From: Phycisphaeraceae bacterium
Lineage (GTDB): Bacteria > Planctomycetota > Phycisphaerae > Phycisphaerales > Phycisphaeraceae
Assembly (NCBI GenBank): GCA_028284155.1
Contig: JANQSF010000018.1
Coordinates: 18,533-82,532, forward strand
Length of the DNA stretch: 64,000 bases
Direction: 5' to 3'
Shown: in pieces, positions 32,471 to 41,732 of the stretch
How positions within the stretch are numbered: the first letter of the stretch is position 1
Layout: every line of letters begins with the position of its first letter
The notes under the pieces: model-generated
The model's database searches: none
Seen by the model: only the letters and a program-made list of their open reading frames with translations
Told to the model about the DNA's origin: nothing
Made by a program: the position numbers and the translations under genes

Positions 32471-35356
32471 ATGGACGGACCCATGAGCGTTTCGCGTCAC
32501 TTTCTGGGTTGGGACGGCCCGTGCCTGCCCCGTGTGCGCGACGTGCTTCTGGAACGCCACGCCTCGGCTGCGGGTTGGGACATGTCCGGCGTGCTGCTGG
32601 TCGTGCCCGGCGCGCGGGCGGGACGCCGACTGCTCGAACTTTTGGCTGATGCCGGCGCCGGCCGAGCGCTGACGCCGCCGACTATCACCACGGTGGGGCG
32701 ACTGCCCGAGTACCTTTACACGACCGAAGCCAAGGTCGCCGACGACCTGCGGTCGCTGTTGGCACGCGTCGCGTCGTTGCGGTCGGCCGACCCGGACCTG
32801 CTGGCGCTGGTCGCGCCGCATCGGCCGGGCCCGGACGATTGGCCGGACTGGCTGGCCCTCGCCCGCGACCTGCAAGCTTTGTATGAGTCGTTGGCCGCCG
32901 GCAATGTTGCTGTTCGCGACGTGGCAGGCCGATGTGCCGAGGTAGGCCACTTCCTGGAGGAGCCGCGATGGGAATCGTTGTCGGCGTTGCAGGCTGAGTA
33001 TGAGTCGACGCTCGTCTCAGCCGGATGGGTCGATCGGCATCAAGCGCGATCGGCCGCCATCGACGACAAGTCGTGTTCATGTGACTTTCAGATCGGCCTG
33101 GTCGGTGTCAGCGAGCTGACCGGCGTGGCCTGCACGATGATGGAACAGGTGGCCGACCGCGTGACGGCGTTCATTCACGCCCATGAGTCGGAGGCGGGCG
33201 CGTTTGATGCGTTCGGTTGCATCGACGCCGCACACTGGTCGCAACGGTCGTTGGATATTGACCCATCGACAGTTCACGTTGTTGATCGCCCGCGTGATCA
33301 GGCGATGGAGGTCGTCCGCTTGCTGGGCGATGCCGGCGACGACTCGCTCGGCGGTCGTTACAGCGCCGATCAGGTGACAGTCGGACTGGGCGATGAGTCG
33401 GCTGGGCCGATGGTCGTGCGGTCGCTGTCACTGGCAGGCGCGAACGCTCGACCGGCGGTTGGTCGGCCGGTGGGTCGAACACCGCCGGCGACGTTGCTGC
33501 GCGCTTTGGGCGCGCTGATGTCACGCGGGTCGTTCACGGAGTTGGCGGCGGTGTTGCGCCACTCGGATGTCGATGCGTATCTGCGACAACAAACCGACCA
33601 CTCGGACCACGACCTGCCGCGCGGCGTAGCGACGTGGATCGGCCTGCTCGACCAGTACATGAGTGAGCACGTGCAGGGTCGTCTGACCGGCGATTGGCTC
33701 GGCGACGCGGACACTGCTGCCGCCCTCAAAGCGGTCTATCAAAGTGTCATCGACCTGTTGCCCGCTGACGCGTCCGCGGCGCGGCCGTTGCCGCAATGGT
33801 CGCAGCCCTTGGCCGACTCGCTTTTACGGGTGTATGGCGACGAGGCGTTTGACCAGCACGATCCGAACCAGCGGCCGATGGTCGAAGCGTTGCAATCGCT
33901 GGGTGGCGTGCTGCGAGATCTGGCGCGTCTCAATGCCGAAGACCCCACGACGCCAAGCGTCACTGGCGGGCAGGCGGTCGCTTTCCTGCTCGACCTGATT
34001 CGTGAGGTGACATTGCCGCCGCAGCCGACCGGCCAAGGCGGCCTGCCGGTGGAACTGGTCGGTTGGTTGGAGTTGCAACTCGACGACGCGCCCGCTTTGA
34101 TCGTGACCGGTGTGAATGAAGGGCACGTGCCGCAGTCGGTCCACGCCGACCCGTTCCTGCCCGATCGAGCGCGCGGCCTGCTTGGTCTGACGGACAACCG
34201 CCGCCGGTACGCGCGCGACCTGTACGCGCTGACGGCGATCCTGCAAAGCCGGACTGACGTGCGGCTGATCACAGGCCGGCGCGACGCGGACAACAACCCG
34301 CTGACGCCCAGCCGGCTGTTGCTTGCGTGTGAAGGCGAAGTGCTGGCTGAGCGCGTCGCGCGGTTCTGCGCCGACGATGTTGAGGCGTCTCCACCCGCCG
34401 TCATTCTGAACGCCGGCGGCGTGTCGCGGTTTCTGGTCCCGCCGCCCAAGCCGCCGGCCGAGCCGATCAAGAAGATGCGCGTCACTGCGTTTCGTGACTA
34501 CCTCGCCTGCCCGTACCGCTTCTATCTCAAGCATGTCTGTCACCTGGACGACGCCGACGACCGTGTGGTCGAACTGACCGGCGCGTCGTTTGGGACACTG
34601 GCTCATGAAGTGCTCGCGGCATTCGGCCGAAGCGACCTGCGCGACACGTCGGACGCAGGGGCGATCCACGGTTTTCTTCGAGAGACGCTTGCGGCGCGCG
34701 TGCGCCGCAGTCACGGCGACCTCCCGCCGCCGGCTGTGGCGATTCAGGTCGCGCGACTCGAAGAGCGCTTTGAGGCGTTCGCCCACTGGCAGGCAAAGCA
34801 GGCCGACGCCGGGTGGCGCATCCTCGAACCGCACGTCGAGTGCCGCGTCAGCGCGCCGCTGCCGATGGGCGACGAGCCTGCGTTCAAGATCAGCGGCCAG
34901 ATCGACCGCATCGACGAGCACCCGACCGAGGGTTACCGCCTGTTGGATTACAAGACGGCAGACACGGCGCGACCCGCGGAAAAGTCGCACCGCATCGGCC
35001 CGCGCGATGTGAAGGAGTGGGTTGACCTGCAACTGCCGCTTTACCGCGTACTCGCCCGGGCCGAGGGCGTCGATGTCGACGGGCGGTCGGTGCAACTTGG
35101 GTATGTTCAGCTTCCCAAAGACCTTAGCCAGGTCGGTCTCGAAGTGGCGGATTGGGAGACGGACGATCTCGAAGACGCTGAGCAAACGGCGCGCTGGGTC
35201 GTTCAGCAGGTGCGCGGCGGCGTGTTCTGGCCGCCGGCGCCCGACCCGCCGAAGTGGGACGACGGGCTCGGTTTGATCTGCATGGACGAGTGCTTCGACC
35301 GGCGTGCGGGGATCGAGCGCGGCGAACGACTCATGCGGTCGGGGGGGTCGCCATGA
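32471..35356 (+). CDS. AddB-like helicase-related PD-(D/E)XK nuclease
   Basis: About 961 residues from ATG 32471 (ATG 32483 also possible; the earlier in-frame start at 32315 lies inside the divergent gene). The N-terminal part resembles an inactivated superfamily-1 helicase as in AddB. The C terminus is a PD-(D/E)XK nuclease: CPYRFYLKHVC near residue 680, FGTLAHEVLAAF, then SGQIDRID and LLDYKTAD near 826. The iron-sulfur cysteines of classical AddB are not obvious (a late CMDEC is the only candidate). With the next gene, overlapping by ATGA, it should form a two-subunit double-strand-break end-resection complex equivalent to AddAB/RecBCD. Confidence 0.8.
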   Translation: MDGPMSVSRHFLGWDGPCLPRVRDVLLERHASAAGWDMSGVLLVVPGARAGRRLLELLADAGAGRALTPPTITTVGRLPEYLYTTEAKVADDLRSLLARVASLRSADPDLLALVAPHRPGPDDWPDWLALARDLQALYESLAAGNVAVRDVAGRCAEVGHFLEEPRWESLSALQAEYESTLVSAGWVDRHQARSAAIDDKSCSCDFQIGLVGVSELTGVACTMMEQVADRVTAFIHAHESEAGAFDAFGCIDAAHWSQRSLDIDPSTVHVVDRPRDQAMEVVRLLGDAGDDSLGGRYSADQVTVGLGDESAGPMVVRSLSLAGANARPAVGRPVGRTPPATLLRALGALMSRGSFTELAAVLRHSDVDAYLRQQTDHSDHDLPRGVATWIGLLDQYMSEHVQGRLTGDWLGDADTAAALKAVYQSVIDLLPADASAARPLPQWSQPLADSLLRVYGDEAFDQHDPNQRPMVEALQSLGGVLRDLARLNAEDPTTPSVTGGQAVAFLLDLIREVTLPPQPTGQGGLPVELVGWLELQLDDAPALIVTGVNEGHVPQSVHADPFLPDRARGLLGLTDNRRRYARDLYALTAILQSRTDVRLITGRRDADNNPLTPSRLLLACEGEVLAERVARFCADDVEASPPAVILNAGGVSRFLVPPPKPPAEPIKKMRVTAFRDYLACPYRFYLKHVCHLDDADDRVVELTGASFGTLAHEVLAAFGRSDLRDTSDAGAIHGFLRETLAARVRRSHGDLPPPAVAIQVARLEERFEAFAHWQAKQADAGWRILEPHVECRVSAPLPMGDEPAFKISGQIDRIDEHPTEGYRLLDYKTADTARPAEKSHRIGPRDVKEWVDLQLPLYRVLARAEGVDVDGRSVQLGYVQLPKDLSQVGLEVADWETDDLEDAEQTARWVVQQVRGGVFWPPAPDPPKWDDGLGLICMDECFDRRAGIERGERLMRSGGSP

Positions 35357-38300
35357 GCACGAGTCAGACGTCCGCCAGTGACGGGTCGCGCGATCACCTG
35401 GTCGTGCGGGCCTCGGCCGGGACGGGCAAGACGTTTGCGTTGAGCAATCGGTTCCTGTCGCTGCTGCGTCGCGGCGCGCCGCCGGGGTCGATCCTGGCGA
35501 CGACCTTCACACGCAAGGCGGCGGGCGAGATCCTTCAACGCGTCTTGGCGAGACTCGCACGCGGCGCGGCGGACGAAGCCAACGCCCGTGAGTTGGCTCA
35601 GCAGCTTAATACAGACCTGTCGTTGGCCGATACGCGCGCGCTGTTGGCCACGTTGGCCGGCGCGTTGCACCGCGTTTCCATCTCGACCATTGACAGTTTC
35701 TTCAACCGCGTCGTGCAATGCTTTCGGCAGGAGTTGGGCGTCCCGGGCGACACCGTCCTCGTCGCCGCGGACGACCCGGCGGCGGCGCAGGTACGTCAGG
35801 ACGCCATCGAGGCGATGCTTGGCGACGACGACATCGACACACTGGTCGATCTGCTCCGTCGGTCGCACCACGACACCGCTCAACGCAGCGTGACGGCCGC
35901 GATCGACAACACCGTGCGATCGCTGTACGAGTTGTATCAGCAGACCGAAGCGGCCGCGTGGTCGGTCATCGACCCGCCCGCGACGCTGCGCGGGGCGGAC
36001 TACGGGCGCGCAATCAACGCGTTGCGTGACCTGATGGACAAGCCGCAGGGCAAGCGCGAGGCCAAGGCGCTTCACGATGCGCACGAAGAGGCGAACGCCG
36101 GCCGATGGGAGTCGTTTCTTGGCTTGACGATCGTCAAGAACATCGCCCGCGACGGTTACGACGCGATGTTTTATCGCAAGCCGATCCCGCGACACGTCAT
36201 CGTGGCGCTGCGGCCGATGATCGATCACGCCTTCGCCGCCGTGCTCGGCCGGCTTGCCTCGAGGACGCGCGCCATGCGCGATTTGTTGGAGCGCTTCGAC
36301 CGGCATTACCTGCGGTTCTGTCGTGCGCACCGTGTCATGCTGTTTTCCGACCTGACGCGCAAACTCGCGCACGACCTGCCGGCGATGGGCGACGAGCTGA
36401 CGATGCACCTGTACTACCGGCTCGACGGCGTGGTCGCGCACCTGTTGCTCGATGAGTTTCAGGACACGAGCATCGAGCAGTGGAGCGTGCTTCGGCCGAT
36501 CGCGCAGGAAATCTGCGCGCACGGCGACGCCGACGACGGCGCGGCCGGGCGGTCGTTCTTCTGTGTCGGTGACGTGAAGCAGGCGATCTACGGGTGGCGC
36601 GGCGGGTGCGCAGCCATCTTCGATCAGGTCGAACACGACCTGCACCTGCCGCCGCGCGGCGGCGCGACGCTCAGCCGAAGCTACCGGTCAAGCCAGGTCG
36701 TGCTGGATGCGGTCAATCGCGTGTTCACACGGCTTGGCGACTGCGCGCCACTTGCGGATCACAACGACACGGCCGAGCAGTGGCAGGGCGGGTTCGTCGA
36801 GCACCTCGCGGCCAGGCAGTCGTTGCCCGGTTATGTCGAGTTGATCACGTCACCGGTGGGCGAGCCGACAACGGGTGATGCGGGCGACGACGCCGGACAG
36901 TCCCACTTGGAGTATGTCGCTGAGTACGTGCGTGACCTTGCGGCGCGCGCCTTGCCGCGCGGCGCGGCCTACATCGGCGTGTTGGTCCGCACGAACAACG
37001 CGGTCAAGCAGTTGATCGACCTGCTGGGCCGGGCGGGCGTCGCGGCGTCGGGCGAGGGCGGCGCGCCGCTGACGGACGACCCGGCAGTCAACGCCGTGCA
37101 GTCGGCGTTGCTGCTGGCGGACCATCCCGGCCACACGGCCGCGGCGTATCACGTCGTCAACTCGCCGTTGGGGCAGGTCGTCGGGCTGGGGTCGGTTCGG
37201 CCGAACGAGGTCGCCCGCACCAGCCAATTGATTCGCGCGCAGCTCGCGGCGGACGGGTATGCGGCGACGCTTACGCGGTGGGCCAAGGCATTGGTCGGTT
37301 CGTGTGACGAACGCAGCGCGACGCGGTTGACGCAACTGATCGAGTTGGCTGACGCGCACGACGCCGGGCCGGCCACGCTGCGCACACGCGACTTCCTGGC
37401 CCGCGTCGAGTCCACGGCCGTCGAGGAGCCGTCCGGTGCGGCCGTGCGGGTCATGACCGTGCACAAAGCGAAGGGCCTGGAGTTCGACATCGTTGTGTTG
37501 CCGGAGTTGCAGGGCTTGATGGCGCGCGTCAACGACCTGCCGGCGTGGGCGTTTCGGCCGAGCGAGGCGGACACGCCCTCGGCTCTATTTGCGACGGCCA
37601 AGCGCGACGTGGTCGAGCTGTTGGCCGACGTGTGCCCCGCGTTGCGCGAGGCGCGTGAGCAGGAGACGCGTCGTCGATTGCTGGACGACCTGAGCGGGCT
37701 GTACGTCGCCATGACTCGTCCGAGGTACGCGCTGCACATGATCGCCGAGCCGTTGACGCAGACGGCCAGCGGCGCGCCCAGCACCAAGGGCCTGACCAAC
37801 CTGACCGCCGCGTCGATCCTGCGCGACCGGTTGCGCGACGTGACGGAGAACTTCGAGGGCGGCCAGGTGTTGCATCAGCACGGCGACCCGGATTGGTTCA
37901 AGGCGATGCCACGAGAAGTGGTCGCTGTGCCGGCCGATCACGCGCCGCCGCGCACCTTGTGCGTCGCGCTTGCGCCGCCGGCTGACGGTCGGCCGAGCCG
38001 GTCGTGGCGCAGCGTCGCGCCGTCGTCGCTGGAGTCGAGCGGCCGCGTGCGCGCCGCCGACCTGTTGCGCCCGTCGGTCGACGTGGCACGGCAGCGCGGT
38101 TCGGTGATCCACGCCTGGTTCGCGGCTGTCGAGTGGCTCGATGTCAGCGGGCCACCGGACGACGCGTCGTTGCTCGACCTGGCAGACGCTGTCGCGCTCG
38201 ACGCCGACGCCGCGGTTGTGCAACGATGGTTGGCAGAGTTCCGGGACATGCTCGAATGGCCGACCGTCCGGCGGATGCTGAGCCGCGGTGAAGGTCGTTC

Positions 38301-38631
38301 CGCGGACGACGACGATGCGCCCCGGCTGTGGCGAGAAAAGAAGTTTGCCGTTCGGATGGACGACCGCCTTCTGAGCGGCGCGTTCGACCGCGTCGTCGTC
38401 GAGGTCGAACAAGGTGGGGCGATCGGCGCGCGACTGATCGACTTCAAGACCGACTCGGTCGCGGCGGACGGGTCGCATCTGAACGCCCTGGTCGGGCAGT
38501 ACCGACCGCAGGTCGACGCGTACGCCAAGGCCTTGTCGGTCATGCTCGACCTGCCGATCAACAAGGTCGAGGGTTGGCTGCTGTTCGTGGGCGCGGACGA
38601 GGCAGTGAGGGTCGAGCTTGAGCGGTCTTAG
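35353..38631 (+). CDS. AddA-like UvrD-family helicase-nuclease
   Basis: 1092 residues from ATG 35353 (ATGA overlap with the AddB-like stop). SF1 helicase motifs: Walker A ASAGTGKTFALSNR near residue 20, TFTRKAA, STIDSFFNRVV, Walker B LLLDEFQDTS, GDVKQAIYGWRG, SRSYRSS, MTVHKAKGLEFDIVVLPEL, and YVAMTRPRYALH. The C-terminal PD-(D/E)XK nuclease is marked by RQRGSVIHAWF and LIDFKTD. It unwinds and degrades DNA ends before recombination; the nuclease appears intact. argS follows 78 nt downstream on the same strand. Confidence 0.9.
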   Translation: MSTSQTSASDGSRDHLVVRASAGTGKTFALSNRFLSLLRRGAPPGSILATTFTRKAAGEILQRVLARLARGAADEANARELAQQLNTDLSLADTRALLATLAGALHRVSISTIDSFFNRVVQCFRQELGVPGDTVLVAADDPAAAQVRQDAIEAMLGDDDIDTLVDLLRRSHHDTAQRSVTAAIDNTVRSLYELYQQTEAAAWSVIDPPATLRGADYGRAINALRDLMDKPQGKREAKALHDAHEEANAGRWESFLGLTIVKNIARDGYDAMFYRKPIPRHVIVALRPMIDHAFAAVLGRLASRTRAMRDLLERFDRHYLRFCRAHRVMLFSDLTRKLAHDLPAMGDELTMHLYYRLDGVVAHLLLDEFQDTSIEQWSVLRPIAQEICAHGDADDGAAGRSFFCVGDVKQAIYGWRGGCAAIFDQVEHDLHLPPRGGATLSRSYRSSQVVLDAVNRVFTRLGDCAPLADHNDTAEQWQGGFVEHLAARQSLPGYVELITSPVGEPTTGDAGDDAGQSHLEYVAEYVRDLAARALPRGAAYIGVLVRTNNAVKQLIDLLGRAGVAASGEGGAPLTDDPAVNAVQSALLLADHPGHTAAAYHVVNSPLGQVVGLGSVRPNEVARTSQLIRAQLAADGYAATLTRWAKALVGSCDERSATRLTQLIELADAHDAGPATLRTRDFLARVESTAVEEPSGAAVRVMTVHKAKGLEFDIVVLPELQGLMARVNDLPAWAFRPSEADTPSALFATAKRDVVELLADVCPALREAREQETRRRLLDDLSGLYVAMTRPRYALHMIAEPLTQTASGAPSTKGLTNLTAASILRDRLRDVTENFEGGQVLHQHGDPDWFKAMPREVVAVPADHAPPRTLCVALAPPADGRPSRSWRSVAPSSLESSGRVRAADLLRPSVDVARQRGSVIHAWFAAVEWLDVSGPPDDASLLDLADAVALDADAAVVQRWLAEFRDMLEWPTVRRMLSRGEGRSADDDDAPRLWREKKFAVRMDDRLLSGAFDRVVVEVEQGGAIGARLIDFKTDSVAADGSHLNALVGQYRPQVDAYAKALSVMLDLPINKVEGWLLFVGADEAVRVELERS

Positions 38632-38709
38632 CGATTCGCCAAGGGCTCTGCGTTTGCCTGTCGGCCTATCCTTTCGGCCTTGGTTCCCTGACGCTTTCGG
38701 CTGAATGAC

Positions 38710-40467
38710 ATGCCCGACGTAACCACTCTGCTCAGTGAACGGCTCAGCGCGGCCGTGGTCAACGCATTCGGCGACGCGTATGCCGACGCCGATCCGCTGC
38801 TTTCGCGCGCGGCCAACCCGAAGTTCGGCGACTACCAGGCTAACCTGGCGATGGGCTTGGCTAAACGCGTGGGTGCGCCCCCGCGTGACGTGGCGGCGAA
38901 GATCGTCGAGCAACTCGACGTGGAAGGCGTCTGCGACGACGTGCAGATCGCCGGGCCGGGCTTTATTAACCTGACGCTGACGCCCGCGTTCTTGGCAGAG
39001 CAGGTCACGACGCTGGCGAACGACGATCGATTGGGCGTCGAACGTGCTGAATCGCCGCAGACAGTCGTGGTCGACTACTCCAGCCCGAACGTCGCGAAGG
39101 AGATGCACGTCGGTCACCTGCGTTCGACGATCATCGGCGACGCGATCGCCCGCGTGCTCGAATCCCTCGGCCACAAGGTGATCCGTCAGAACCACCTGGG
39201 CGACTGGGGCACGCAGTTCGGGATGTTGATCGAACACCTGATCGACCTGGGTTTTGACGACGGGTCGCAACACTCGATCGCTGACCTGAATGAGTTGTAT
39301 CAGGCCGCCAAGAAGAAGGACGACGCCGACGCCGCGTTTGCCGAACGCGCGCGGCAACGCGTGGTCAAGCTGCAAGGGGGCGATGAGGCGACGCTGGCGT
39401 TGTGGCGGTCGTTGATCGACGAGTCGAAGCGACACTTCAACGCCGTCTATCAACGGCTCGGCGTCGGCCTGTCGGACGACGACGTGGCTGGCGAGAGCTT
39501 TTACAACGACCGGCTGGCTGACGTGGTCGGCGACCTGGATTCGGCTGACTGCTTGAAAGAAAGCCAAGGGGCGCGGGTCGTTTTCCCGGAGGGCTTCAAC
39601 GACCGGGACGGCAACCCGCTGCCCATGATCGTGCAGAAGAGCGACGGCGGCTTTCTGTACGCGACGACGGACCTGGCGGCGGCGCGATTCCGCATCGACG
39701 ACCTGCACGCGGACCGGGTCGTGTATGTCACCGATGCGCGGCAACGTGATCACTTTGCGATGTTGTTTGCGACGTTGAAGCAAGTCGGTTGGGCGGCGGG
39801 CGATCGCGTATCGCTGGAGCATGTGCCGTTTGGCATGGTGCTTGGGCCTGACAAGAAGCCATACAAGACGCGCGAGGGCGGGACGGTTCGGCTGGTTGAT
39901 CTGTTGGATGAGGCGGAACAGCGCGCAGCCGACGTGATCGCGAAAAAGGGCACTGACCTCGACGACGCGCAACGCTCGGCTGTCGCTCGCGCGGTCGGTA
40001 TCGGTGCGTTGAAGTACGCCGACCTGTCGAACGATCGAGTGAAGGACTACGTGTTCGACTGGGAACGCATGCTCGCGTTCGAGGGGAACACGGCGCCGTA
40101 TTTGCAGAATGCGTACGTCCGTATCCGTTCGATCTTCCGCAAGGCGGCGTCGCAGGGCGTGGGCGTATCGCGTGTGGATCACGCGGCGATCCAACTTGAA
40201 GAGTCGGCTGAACGATCGGTTGCATTGGCGTTGCTTCAGTTCGGGCAGGTCGTGCCGGCCGTGGCTTCTAGTCTGGAGCCGCACCGGTTGTGTACGTATC
40301 TGTATGACCTGGCGTCGGCGTATCACAAGTTCTATGAGGCGTGTCCCGTGCTGACCGCGCCGGACGCTGCGACGCGAGACAGCCGGTTGCGGTTGAGCGC
40401 GTTGACGGCTGACGTCCTGCGGCAGGGACTCGAATTGCTTGGGATCGACGTGGTTGAGCAGATGTGA
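38710..40467 (+). CDS. argS: Arginine-tRNA ligase
   Basis: 585 residues from ATG 38710. An N-terminal additional domain recognises tRNA-Arg (NPKFGDYQANLAMGLAKR). The class I HIGH motif is in KEMHVGHLRSTIIGDA, with DYSSPNVAKE before it and NHLGDWGTQFGM after it. As in most ArgRS, the KMSKS motif is not canonical (GPDKKPYKTREGG). The DALR anticodon-binding domain forms the C terminus. It charges tRNA-Arg with arginine in the cytoplasm; a tRNA-Arg(CCG) gene lies 7.7 kb upstream. Confidence 0.97.
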   Translation: MPDVTTLLSERLSAAVVNAFGDAYADADPLLSRAANPKFGDYQANLAMGLAKRVGAPPRDVAAKIVEQLDVEGVCDDVQIAGPGFINLTLTPAFLAEQVTTLANDDRLGVERAESPQTVVVDYSSPNVAKEMHVGHLRSTIIGDAIARVLESLGHKVIRQNHLGDWGTQFGMLIEHLIDLGFDDGSQHSIADLNELYQAAKKKDDADAAFAERARQRVVKLQGGDEATLALWRSLIDESKRHFNAVYQRLGVGLSDDDVAGESFYNDRLADVVGDLDSADCLKESQGARVVFPEGFNDRDGNPLPMIVQKSDGGFLYATTDLAAARFRIDDLHADRVVYVTDARQRDHFAMLFATLKQVGWAAGDRVSLEHVPFGMVLGPDKKPYKTREGGTVRLVDLLDEAEQRAADVIAKKGTDLDDAQRSAVARAVGIGALKYADLSNDRVKDYVFDWERMLAFEGNTAPYLQNAYVRIRSIFRKAASQGVGVSRVDHAAIQLEESAERSVALALLQFGQVVPAVASSLEPHRLCTYLYDLASAYHKFYEACPVLTAPDAATRDSRLRLSALTADVLRQGLELLGIDVVEQM

Positions 40468-40622
40468 CTGTCCGGCAATGGCCGTTTGCCCGTCGGGCCG
40501 ACCGTTGAACGGGCTGGCTATGGCATGCGCAGATGCCTCGCATTGCAATTCCTGCTCCCCCGTTTTCCTGATCTCACACATCCCGTAGACTATCCGGCTC
40601 ACCACCTTTGAAAGGAACTCGC

Positions 40623-41648
40623 ATGGTCCGTGTCGGCGTGGTCGGTCTTGGGATGATGGGGTTGACGCATATCGACGCGTATAAGCGGCGCGACGACGTG
40701 CGGATTGTCGCCATTGCGGACAAGGACCCCAAGCGGCTGTCGGGCGAGGTCCGCGCGACGGGCAACGTTGACGGTCAGGCTCAGCAGGGCGTCGAGGCGC
40801 TCGACTGCAAGCGGTACGAAGACGCGGGCGACCTGATCAACGATGCCGATGTGGACATGGTCGACATCTGCCTGCCGACGCACATGCACCTGCGGTTCGG
40901 GCAGATGTCGTTGGAGGCGGGCAAGCACACGATGCTGGAAAAGCCGCTGGCCCGCACGAGTGAAGACGCGGACAAACTGGTCGCCATCGCCGACGCCGCG
41001 GCCGGCAAGGCGTTCGTCGGCATGTGCATGCGGTTCTGGCCGGGTTGGTCGTGGCTGAAGGAAGCGATCGACAACGACACGTACGGCCCCGTGCGCAGCG
41101 CGTCATTCCGCCGGGTCGCACAGCACCCGGGCGGGCCGTTCTACGAGAACGGCGAACTGTCCGGCGGCGCGCTGCTCGACCTGCACATCCACGACACCGA
41201 TTTCGTTCAGTTCTGCTTCGGTATCCCCAAGGCCGTGACGAGCGCCGGTTACAGCAAGGTCACCAGCGCCATCGACCACGTCGTGACGCGGTATCACAAT
41301 GATGACAACCCGGCGGGTGGGCCGGTGGTCATGGCTGAGGGCTCGTGGTGTTTCTCGAAAGGCTTCGGCTTCACGATGAGTTATTGCGTCAACTTCGAGA
41401 ACGCCACGGCCGTGTTCGACCTGGCGCAGCAGAAGCCGCTGACACTGCACAAAGACGGCAAGAGCGAACAGGTCGAGTTGGACAGCTTGATGGGTTACGA
41501 CTTGGAGATCGCGTATTTCCTTGACTGCATCACCAACGACCGGGCTCCGAAGACGGTCACCATGCGCGATGCGGCGAACACGATCAAGATCTGTGAGGCT
41601 GAGGGCAAGAGTGTCGAGACGGGGGAACGGGTCGCCGTGCAGGTGTAA
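40623..41648 (+). CDS. Gfo/Idh/MocA family oxidoreductase, cytoplasmic
   Basis: 341 residues from ATG 40623, which follows AAAGGA with good spacing; a TTG at 40608 is less likely. No signal peptide. Motifs: GVVGLGMMGLTH (Rossmann), DICLPTHMH, MLEKPLART (EKP catalytic lysine region), GGALLDLHIHDTDFVQF (substrate-domain histidine). NAD(P)-dependent oxidation of a sugar-type substrate. It precedes a Tat-exported paralogue by 84 nt, so the two may be one transcription unit. Confidence 0.9.
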   Translation: MVRVGVVGLGMMGLTHIDAYKRRDDVRIVAIADKDPKRLSGEVRATGNVDGQAQQGVEALDCKRYEDAGDLINDADVDMVDICLPTHMHLRFGQMSLEAGKHTMLEKPLARTSEDADKLVAIADAAAGKAFVGMCMRFWPGWSWLKEAIDNDTYGPVRSASFRRVAQHPGGPFYENGELSGGALLDLHIHDTDFVQFCFGIPKAVTSAGYSKVTSAIDHVVTRYHNDDNPAGGPVVMAEGSWCFSKGFGFTMSYCVNFENATAVFDLAQQKPLTLHKDGKSEQVELDSLMGYDLEIAYFLDCITNDRAPKTVTMRDAANTIKICEAEGKSVETGERVAVQV

Positions 41649-41732
41649 CGACGGGGTTGACAGACAGGATCGTGTACGATGACGTGCCCGGCCGACTACG
41701 GAATGACTCCGTGGGGCCAAGGAGACCGACAC

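Noticed and set aside
37585..40605. 1006-codon minus-strand open frame
   Set aside because: It runs antisense to the AddA-like gene and argS, both with clear motifs. The translation is R/V/Q-rich low complexity.
41658..41681. TTGACA ... TACGAT as promoter of the Tat-exported oxidoreductase
   Set aside because: The spacer is only 12 nt, too short for a sigma70 promoter.
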